Shown: in pieces, positions 6,835 to 12,370 of the stretch
Layout: every line of letters begins with the position of its first letter
Numbering within the stretch: position 1 is the first letter of the stretch
NCBI GenBank assembly: GCA_003554535.1
Contig: PWGT01000059.1
Span: 1 to 12,370 of the forward strand
Length of the DNA: 12,370 bases
Source of the DNA: Syntrophomonadaceae bacterium
GTDB taxonomy: Bacteria > Bacillota_D > Dethiobacteria > DTU022 > PWGO01
Direction of reading: 5' to 3'
Program-made: the position numbers and the translations under genes
The notes under the pieces: generated by a model
The model's input: only the letters and a program-made list of their open reading frames with translations
What the model was told of the DNA's origin: nothing
Database searches by the model: none

Positions 6835-8097
6835 ATGAAGAATGAAGTCCTGGATTATATAAAGAATTACGTTTATAATGAAGAAGAAGCCCAGATGCCG
6901 GCTTTGTTTCCTGTTGGGCAGGAGACGGAAGTAAACTTTAAGGATTTGGGCGAAATTAATGTGCCGGTATTTACAAATGAGTTTTGGACCTCAAAGCAGA
7001 GAAAGGGTAACTCTATCCACGAGATTTCGTACCGGGCTTGTTTTAAACCACAGCTTCCTCATTTTTTCATAGAATTGCTTACTCAAGAGAATGATATTGT
7101 TTATGATCCTTTCAGCGGCAGAGGGACAACTTTAATAGAAGCCGCTCTATTGGGGAGACAAGTAATTTCCAACGATATTAACCCTCTTTCCGGCATATTT
7201 ACCCGCCCCAGGTTAGAAATTCCTTCTTTACCAGAAGTGGAATACAGGTTAGAACAGCTTAGTATAAATTATGACTACAGGGCTGATAATGATCTTTCCA
7301 TGTTTTTTCATCCCCTAACGGAAGCAGAAATTGTTAATTTACGAGAATATTTAAACCGGAGAAGAAAAGAAGGGAAAGAGGATAGGGTAGACCGTTGGAT
7401 TAGAATGGTAGCCAGTAACCGGCTTACTGGTCACTCCAGGGGATTTTTCTCGGTATATACTTTGCCTCCTAATCAAGCGGTTTCCCGGGAAAGGCAGATA
7501 AAAATTAACCGGAAACGAAACCAGGAGCCAGAATATAGAAATACTCGCCAAATTATAATGAAAAAAACCGAAAATTTGTTAAAAGGGGTTACAGATAAGG
7601 AAAAAGAGCAACTTTGGTCTGCCGCCGAGTCTGCTTGTTTTTTGGAAAATGATGCCCGGCATACTCCTGAAATTCCCTCAGAAACAGTGCAATTAACAGT
7701 TACTTCTCCACCTTTTTTAAATGTGGTCCAATACTCCCAGGACAACTGGATGCGTTGCTGGTTTAATGGGATAGATACGCAGGAAATAGAGGAAAAAATT
7801 ACAGTTACCGGAACTTTGAGCCGTTGGGAAGAGGTGATGGATGGTGTGTTGCGGGAACTTTTTCGTATTACCCAAAAAGGAGGATGGGTGGCTTTTGAAG
7901 TTGGTGAAGTAAATAGAGGCCAGATAAAACTAGAGGATCATATTATTCCCCTGGGAAGAGAAGCTGGTTTCGAATGTGCGGGGGTTTTGTTGAATGAGCA
8001 GGAATTTACAAAAACCTCCAATATATGGGGAGTTAAAAATAATAAAAGAGGAACCAATACCAACCGAATAGTTTTATTTCATGTTCCCTTGGATTGA
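6835..8097 (+). CDS. Solitary site-specific DNA methyltransferase (amino-methylase, N4-C or N6-A type)
   Basis: This is a predicted AdoMet-dependent DNA amino-methyltransferase of 420 aa. Motif I is DPFSGRGTT (91-99), motif II is NDINP (113-117), and catalytic motif IV is TSPPF (290-294), a form common in N4-cytosine enzymes. Upstream of motif I, HEISYRACFKPQLPHFF (62-78) resembles motif X. The order X-I-II, about 190 residues, then IV is alpha-like, unlike the usual beta-class order with IV first; the middle segment (about 130-285) probably holds the target-recognition region. No restriction endonuclease or specificity subunit is next to it, so it looks like an orphan. The start ATG at 6835 follows an SD sequence held in a hairpin at an unusual 17-nt distance; no better in-frame start is upstream. 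The next gene follows after 42 bp. Methyltransferase call is strong; target base and site are unknown. Confidence 0.87.
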   Translation: MKNEVLDYIKNYVYNEEEAQMPALFPVGQETEVNFKDLGEINVPVFTNEFWTSKQRKGNSIHEISYRACFKPQLPHFFIELLTQENDIVYDPFSGRGTTLIEAALLGRQVISNDINPLSGIFTRPRLEIPSLPEVEYRLEQLSINYDYRADNDLSMFFHPLTEAEIVNLREYLNRRRKEGKEDRVDRWIRMVASNRLTGHSRGFFSVYTLPPNQAVSRERQIKINRKRNQEPEYRNTRQIIMKKTENLLKGVTDKEKEQLWSAAESACFLENDARHTPEIPSETVQLTVTSPPFLNVVQYSQDNWMRCWFNGIDTQEIEEKITVTGTLSRWEEVMDGVLRELFRITQKGGWVAFEVGEVNRGQIKLEDHIIPLGREAGFECAGVLLNEQEFTKTSNIWGVKNNKRGTNTNRIVLFHVPLD

Positions 8098-8139
8098 TGC
8101 TGGTAATAGGCAGGTAAGGAAGGAGAGGTGTGAGGGGAA

Positions 8140-9183
8140 ATGGTGAAAAAAATACTGATAATACTGGGAATTATATTGTTACTTTTAGGGGGTATTTGGG
8201 GAATTAGTGTGTTATTGATTCCTTCAGAAGTAGGAGAGAGGTTGGCCTCAGAGAAGGATATTCCTTATCCGGTAGTTATTGCTCACCGTGGGGCTTCTGG
8301 GGTAGCTCCTGAATCTACCGAGGTTGCCTACGAACTGGCTCGGGATATGGGGGCAGATTATTTAGAAGCAGATTTGCAGCGCACTGAAGATGGCGAAATA
8401 ATTGCTTTCCACGATGATACACCGGCAAGAACTACTAATGTAGAGGAAATATTTCCAGGCAGGGAAGAGGATTATATCGAAACATTTACTTATGAAGAAC
8501 TTCAAAAATTAGATGCTGGTAGTTGGTTTAATGAGCAGTATCCGGAAAAAGCTCGCGAAGAGTTTGAAGGTTTACAAGTATTGAGATTGGAAGAACTGAT
8601 AGAAATTGTGGAAGAAGGGGAAAATAACCCTGGGCTCTATCTGGAAACCAAGTCTGCTCCTCGTCATCCCGGCATAGAAGAAGATATAGTTGAAATACTT
8701 GAAAATGAAGGCTGGCTCCCTGAACCTCCGGACTTGGATTCCCCAGAACCAGATCTGCTAGAAAAAAAAGGGGTGCCATCTGTTAATTTAGCTTCTGGCC
8801 CGGCAAGGCTCATTTTTCAATCATTCTACCAGGAAAGCATAGAAGAATTGGAAGACTTACTTGTGGAAATTAAACCGCAAATTCCCCGGGTATTGCTCAT
8901 TAGCCCAGATAAGTTTTCTGAATATGGTTGGGATAACTTGCTTGAGTTTGCAGAATCCCATGGGCATGGGATAGGACCTAACGGGTTCCTGGTTTGGCCT
9001 TGGTATTTGCGAGATGCGAGAAAGCAAAATCTGATGGTACATCCTTATGTAATAAACCAGACCTGGCAAATGCGCCTTATGGAATTGTACGAAACTGATG
9101 GTATATTTACTGATTTCCCCCATCTGGCTCTGGAAGTGTATGGCAAAAGCGATAGTATCGATGTGGATCAGCTTTGGGAATAA
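8140..9183 (+). CDS. Membrane-anchored glycerophosphodiester phosphodiesterase (GDPD)
   Basis: This is a predicted enzyme hydrolysing glycerophosphodiesters (or glycerol-phosphate polymers) to glycerol-3-phosphate and an alcohol. Its 347 aa start with a membrane helix or uncleaved signal (4-27), placing the domain outside the cell. GDPD motifs are AHRGASG (48-54, His49/Arg50), APEST (56-60, where most relatives have APENT), YLEADLQRTEDG (74-85, Glu76 and Asp78), HDD (91-93), LYLETK (166-171, Glu169/Lys171) and GIFTDFP (321-327). The catalytic set is complete. The sequence is rich in Asp and Glu. AAGGAGAGG (8119-8127) and a closer GAGGGGA precede the ATG; a GTG start at 8143 is also possible. 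It is probably the last gene of the LCP operon. Beside an LCP ligase and across from a PLC-like enzyme, wall teichoic acid or phospholipid turnover is a reasonable but unproven role. Confidence 0.88.
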   Translation: MVKKILIILGIILLLLGGIWGISVLLIPSEVGERLASEKDIPYPVVIAHRGASGVAPESTEVAYELARDMGADYLEADLQRTEDGEIIAFHDDTPARTTNVEEIFPGREEDYIETFTYEELQKLDAGSWFNEQYPEKAREEFEGLQVLRLEELIEIVEEGENNPGLYLETKSAPRHPGIEEDIVEILENEGWLPEPPDLDSPEPDLLEKKGVPSVNLASGPARLIFQSFYQESIEELEDLLVEIKPQIPRVLLISPDKFSEYGWDNLLEFAESHGHGIGPNGFLVWPWYLRDARKQNLMVHPYVINQTWQMRLMELYETDGIFTDFPHLALEVYGKSDSIDVDQLWE

Positions 9184-9204
9184 TCGTGTTTCAATAACCA
9201 ATGC

Positions 9205-9234
9205 ACTTATTAATTGGCTGATACTTATTAATTG
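9205..9234. repeat. 12-bp direct repeat in convergent gene junction
   Basis: ACTTATTAATTG occurs at 9205-9216 and 9223-9234, an 18-bp period, spanning the gap between the GDPD stop and the stop of the convergent helical gene. Weak hairpins overlap it (CCAAT 9198-9202 with ATTGG 9213-9217; ACTTAT 9223-9228 with ATAAGT 9238-9243). They are too AT-rich to call a terminator with confidence. Confidence 0.5.
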
Positions 9235-9611
9235 CTTATAAGTGGTAACAATACCCTTCTTATTTCCTCTTTCCAACTTTCGTATATTGGTGGGATTTTT
9301 TCATTAAGGAACTGTTGCAGGGCTTCATAATTTTCCCCACTGGCTTCTTGTGCTTCTTGTTTTAATTGGACCAGTACATCTCTAAACTCTGCGGTCAGTT
9401 CCAAGATTTTGTTTTCGGATAGTCTTTTTTTGATTACCTCGGTTTCCAGTGCTCCTTTTATAGAGTCAAGGACGTTGATCATTTCATCGTTTATTACGTT
9501 AAATTCTTTGAGTTTTTCTACTTCCATGTGCTCTATTAAGCTTTCTTGTGCTTCTTGCAAAGTGTCCACCATTTCCAAGATTTTTTCAAATATTTCAGTA
9601 TGGTTGCTCAT
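9228..9611 (-). CDS. Small all-helical protein of unknown function
   Basis: This is a 127-aa protein I do not recognise. It starts MSNHTEIFEKILEMVDTLQ and is almost wholly predicted helix, with heptad-like hydrophobic spacing over residues 1-90 and a last helix ending RRVLLPLISN. There is no signal peptide, membrane segment, cysteine or catalytic motif. The composition is Glu/Lys-rich and suits a helical bundle or a coiled-coil partner protein; a chaperone-like or adaptor role is only a guess. I chose the ATG at 9611 because GGGGGA on the minus strand is 8 nt before it; an upstream ATG at 9620 touches that site, and a longer start at 9650 lies inside the leader hairpin. It is a single gene, divergent from nrdJ and convergent with the GDPD gene. 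Confidence 0.68.
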   Translation of the reverse strand: MSNHTEIFEKILEMVDTLQEAQESLIEHMEVEKLKEFNVINDEMINVLDSIKGALETEVIKKRLSENKILELTAEFRDVLVQLKQEAQEASGENYEALQQFLNEKIPPIYESWKEEIRRVLLPLISN

Positions 9612-9645
9612 GTAAATCATCCCCCACTTTATTGAATTTTTGAGA

Positions 9646-9672
9646 TTCACAGAGGGTTAGTTCCCTTGTGAA
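9646..9672. other. Strong hairpin in leader of helical-protein gene
   Basis: TTCACA-g-AGGG (9646-9656) pairs with CCCTTGTGAA (9663-9672) across the loop TTAGTT: ten base pairs with one bulged G. It lies about 35 nt upstream of the minus-strand start at 9611. Neither strand shows the strong T-run of a terminator right after it, so an RNA leader element or protein-binding site is as likely. Confidence 0.55.
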
Positions 9673-9722
9673 CTTCTACATTATTTTTAGTTTGTTTAAA
9701 ATAAATTTTTGTAATGACCACC

Positions 9723-9751
9723 TTGCTTGTTGAACTTAAAAAAGTCATAAT
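9723..9751 (+). promoter_or_regulatory. Possible nrdJ promoter
   Basis: TTGCTT (9723-9728) is followed after 17 bp by CATAAT (9746-9751), about 45 bp before the nrdJ ribosome site. The -35 is weak. No cobalamin riboswitch fits in the short leader. Confidence 0.35.
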
Positions 9752-9802
9752 AATTGTATCAAATATCAATAAAAATGCACATGCTTGATGGAGGTTTTCT
9801 AG

Positions 9803-12040
9803 ATGAAAATGAGTGAAGAATTGCAACTCAGCGAAAATGCCCGGATTGCTTATGAAAAACGTTATTTGCGCAAGGATGAATCAGGTAGTCCCCTGGAGTC
9901 TCCCGCAGATTTATTGAAAAGGGTAGCAGCCAGTATAGCCAAAGTAGAAAAAGAATATCAAAAATCTGAATCAGAAGTGAAGCAACTGGAAGAAGATTTT
10001 TTTCAGCTTATGAAAGAATCTTTCTTTATGCCAAATTCCCCTACCCTAATGAATGCAGGAAGGGAACAGCAGCAGTTGAGCGCGTGTTTTGTTTTGCCTA
10101 TAGAAGATAGCATGGACGGCATTTTTACTTCTCTCAAGCACATGGCGCTGGTCCAAAAAACGGGCGGAGGTACAGGGTTCGCATTTGACCGTTTGCGTCC
10201 CGGTGGTGATATTGTTTGTTCCACTAATGGTGTGGCCAGTGGCCCGGTGTCTTTTTTGAAGATATTTGATTCTGCCACTGAAGCTGTCAAACAGGGAGGA
10301 ACACGAAGAGGAGCAAATATGGGGACCCTTCGGTATAATCATCCTAATATTATGGACTTTATTTGCTGCAAGGATGATGAGGAAGAAGTAAATAATTTTA
10401 ATCTTTCTGTTACTGTTTCCGAGGAATTTATGCAGAAAGCAACAGGCGAAGATTCTGATCCATATTACTATATGATTAATCCGCGAACCGGGGAATCTTA
10501 TGTTGAGCCTTCTTCTGGTGAAATAGCTTATGGTAATGCCCAAAAAATTTTTGACTTGATCATAGAAAAAGCTTGGCAAAAAGGAGATCCGGGAATAATT
10601 TTCCTTGATCAAATGAATAAATATAATCCTACCCCTCATATCGGTAGTTATGAGGCTACAAATCCCTGTGGAGAACAGCCTTTGTTGCCTTATGAAGCGT
10701 GTTGTCTTGGTTCATTGAATTTGGGTAAGTTTGTTAACGAATATCAGCAAATTGATTATGAAAAGATGCGGGAATCGATCAAGTTAGCAGTAAGATTCCT
10801 GGAGAATGTAGTAGATGCAAGCGATTATGTTATTGAAGAGATTAATCGCATGCACAAGCATGGCAACCGTAAAATAGGTCTGGGAGTAATGGGATGGCAT
10901 GATATGCTGGTCAAGCTGGGTATCCCTTATGATAGTGAAGAAGCCCTTGAAACCGGTGCGGCAGTTATGAAGTTTATAAATGAGGAAAGCAAAAAAGAGT
11001 CGGTTAAACTGGCTGAGGAAAGAGGTGTTTTCCCCAATTTCTCCGGAAGCATATATGACACTGGAAATGATGAAGATATGGTGCGCAATGCAACTCGAAC
11101 TACTATAGCACCTACAGGTACCATCTCCATCCTGGCCGGAGCCAGTAGTGGTATCGAGCCTTATTTTAGTATTGCTTTTGTGCGCAAAAATGTTTTAGAT
11201 GGAGTGGATATGTTTGAAATAAATCCCTTATTTTTGGAAATAGCAAAAGAAGAAGGCTTCTATAGTGAAGAATTGATGCAGGAAATAGCCGACAATGGCT
11301 ATATTCCGCCAGAATCCTCTGTTCCTGACTGGGTTAAAGAGTTGTTCAAAACTGCAATGCAGATCGATGTGGATTGGCATGTCAGACATCAAGCAGTGTT
11401 TCAACAGTACACGGATAATGCCGTGAGCAAGACCATAAATTTACCCCGCCAGGCTACCATGGAGGATGTCAAGGATGCTTATGTGAAGGCTTGGAATTAT
11501 GGTTGCAAGGGGATTACAGTGTATAGAGATGGCTCTCGGGAAACTCAGGTTTTAAGTACTGGCCGGGGAGGAGAAGAATTAGAACTGAAACCCAAGCGGC
11601 GCCCCAAAACACTTGAAGGCTACACAACCAGTATCCAGACACCGCTGGGTAATTTGTTTGTTACGGTAAATATGGCAGAAGGTAAGCCCTTTGAACTTTT
11701 TGCCCAGATTGGAAAAGCCGGAAGTGATGTGATAGCTTTTACCGAAGCTATAGCGCGTCTTATCTCTTTATCGTTAAGGTGTGGGATTAGTGTGGATGAA
11801 ATAGCCACTCAGCTTGAAGGTATTGGTGGAGCCCGCTCAGTAGGGTTTGGCCCCAATCGGGTTATGAGCGTGCCTGACGCTATTGGCCAGGCCTTGAAGG
11901 AATTAGCTCTTTCAGGAGTTGAAGATAACGGTTCTCCAGAAAAGCCTTCTTTAGAAATTTGTCCGGACTGCGGAACCGGTTCTCTGGTGAGAGCTGAAGG
12001 GTGCTTTAAATGTGAAGCCTGTGGTTTTAGTGAGTGTTAA
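9803..12040 (+). CDS. nrdJ: Class II adenosylcobalamin-dependent ribonucleoside reductase
   Basis: This enzyme reduces ribonucleotides to deoxyribonucleotides with a B12-derived radical and needs no oxygen or second subunit. The 745-aa protein lacks an N-terminal ATP-cone. Landmarks are FMPNSPTLMNAG (75-86), LSACFVLPIEDSMDGI (92-107, Cys95 of the redox pair), QKTGGGTGFAFDRLRP (118-133), GGTRRGANMG (165-174), the radical site NPCGEQ (287-292, with Asn287, thiyl Cys289, Glu291), the partner ACCLGSLN (299-306), and APTGTISILAG (436-446). A C-terminal cysteine cluster (Cys720, 723, 734, 737, 740, 745) forms a zinc-ribbon-like tail expected to help re-reduce the active site. GGAGG (9790-9794) sits 8 nt before the ATG; an ATG two codons on is an alternative. 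All key residues are present. The thiamine-binding gene follows after 78 bp with no terminator visible, so they may be co-transcribed. Confidence 0.96.
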   Translation: MKMSEELQLSENARIAYEKRYLRKDESGSPLESPADLLKRVAASIAKVEKEYQKSESEVKQLEEDFFQLMKESFFMPNSPTLMNAGREQQQLSACFVLPIEDSMDGIFTSLKHMALVQKTGGGTGFAFDRLRPGGDIVCSTNGVASGPVSFLKIFDSATEAVKQGGTRRGANMGTLRYNHPNIMDFICCKDDEEEVNNFNLSVTVSEEFMQKATGEDSDPYYYMINPRTGESYVEPSSGEIAYGNAQKIFDLIIEKAWQKGDPGIIFLDQMNKYNPTPHIGSYEATNPCGEQPLLPYEACCLGSLNLGKFVNEYQQIDYEKMRESIKLAVRFLENVVDASDYVIEEINRMHKHGNRKIGLGVMGWHDMLVKLGIPYDSEEALETGAAVMKFINEESKKESVKLAEERGVFPNFSGSIYDTGNDEDMVRNATRTTIAPTGTISILAGASSGIEPYFSIAFVRKNVLDGVDMFEINPLFLEIAKEEGFYSEELMQEIADNGYIPPESSVPDWVKELFKTAMQIDVDWHVRHQAVFQQYTDNAVSKTINLPRQATMEDVKDAYVKAWNYGCKGITVYRDGSRETQVLSTGRGGEELELKPKRRPKTLEGYTTSIQTPLGNLFVTVNMAEGKPFELFAQIGKAGSDVIAFTEAIARLISLSLRCGISVDEIATQLEGIGGARSVGFGPNRVMSVPDAIGQALKELALSGVEDNGSPEKPSLEICPDCGTGSLVRAEGCFKCEACGFSEC

Positions 12041-12118
12041 AGGAGTTTCTATTGAATAAAGTATATTTTGGGATGATAAGAAGAAAGTAAGGGGTAAGTA
12101 AGTAAAGGAGGTTTAATT

Positions 12119-12370
12119 ATGGCTATTGTGGAGGTATCGGTAGTACCTCTGGGAACCGGGTCTACCAGTTTGAGTGAATATGTGGCCCAGTGCCAGCAAG
12201 TATTGGAAAACGAACCAGGGATTGATTATCAATTAACTCCCATGTCTACAGTCATTGAAGGGGATCTGGATCAGATCTTAAAAGTGGTGCGTAAAATGCA
12301 TGAAGTCCCTTATGATAAAGGAGCCCAGCGAGTTGTGACTACTATCAAAATTGATGACCGCCGGGATCTA
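12119..12370 (+). CDS. MTH1187-family thiamine-binding protein, 3' end outside window
   Basis: This is the first 84 residues of a small ferredoxin-fold protein of the MTH1187/YqgV family (old name DUF77), members of which bind thiamine. Translation from the ATG at 12119 gives MAIVEVSVVPLGTGSTSLSE, then YQLTPMSTVIEG, MHEVPYDKGAQRVVTTIKIDDRRD. The family is about 100 aa, so roughly the last 15 residues and the stop lie past the right edge. A near-perfect ribosome site, AAAGGAGG (12104-12111), is 7 nt before the start. It follows nrdJ on the same strand. The family call is firm; thiamine binding in this member is by homology only. Confidence 0.9.
   Translation, partial: MAIVEVSVVPLGTGSTSLSEYVAQCQQVLENEPGIDYQLTPMSTVIEGDLDQILKVVRKMHEVPYDKGAQRVVTTIKIDDRRDL

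Noticed and set aside
9678..9693. Weak NrdR-box-like sequence upstream of nrdJ (about 12 of 16 to the consensus as I recall it)
   Set aside because: NrdR sites come in spaced pairs and I find no second box at the expected distance; AT-rich DNA makes chance matches easy.
9673..9802. Cobalamin riboswitch ahead of nrdJ
   Set aside because: The leader is short and AT-rich, with no B12-box-like conserved segment or multi-stem structure.
10046..10639. 197-codon minus-strand frame inside nrdJ
   Set aside because: Shadow of the conserved reductase sequence, with no family signature or ribosome site.

Overview
The window looks like chromosomal DNA of an anaerobic or facultatively anaerobic Firmicute, probably of the Clostridia. 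It is moderately AT-rich, has strong AGGAGG-type ribosome sites, and carries a LytR-CpsA-Psr (LCP) cell-wall ligase, a B12-dependent class II ribonucleotide reductase and an MTH1187-type thiamine-binding protein. Several exported domains are strongly acidic (LCP tail, phosphodiesterase, PLC-like protein). That would fit a salt- or alkali-adapted host, but it is only a hint. There is no rRNA, tRNA, CRISPR array, transposase or phage gene.

Layout. (1) 1-1239, plus strand: a DUF418 membrane protein cut by the left edge. It converges on, and overlaps by 8 bp, a minus-strand pair at 1232-3297. That pair is a DUF362 protein followed, through an ATGA overlap, by a pyrimidine-dimer glycosylase (T4 endonuclease V-like) fused to a DUF1722 domain. 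(2) 3298-3601: a regulatory gap with a perfect 11-bp inverted repeat, then a 78-aa two-helix membrane protein. (3) 3858-5114, minus strand: a secreted Ca-dependent PI-PLC-like phosphodiesterase with a good sigma-A promoter. (4) 5115-5486: an AT-rich divergent promoter region, then a likely plus-strand operon: LCP protein, solitary DNA methyltransferase, membrane-anchored glycerophosphodiester phosphodiesterase (GDPD). (5) 9228-9611, minus strand: a small all-helical protein of unknown function. (6) 9803-12040, plus strand: nrdJ, followed by the start of an MTH1187-family thiamine-binding gene that runs off the right edge.

Functional themes. A cell-envelope theme links the LCP ligase, GDPD and PI-PLC-like enzyme around one divergent promoter region; all are predicted to act outside the membrane on polymers or lipids with phosphodiester bonds. 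A DNA-maintenance theme is spread over the dimer glycosylase fusion, the methyltransferase and the ribonucleotide reductase. I do not see a convincing multi-gene novel defence or mobile system. The best leads are the glycosylase-DUF1722 fusion and its altered N-terminus, the orphan methyltransferase with its ribosome site inside a perfect hairpin, the facing -10-like boxes inside the 11-bp palindrome, and the uncharacterised helical protein next to a strong 5' hairpin.
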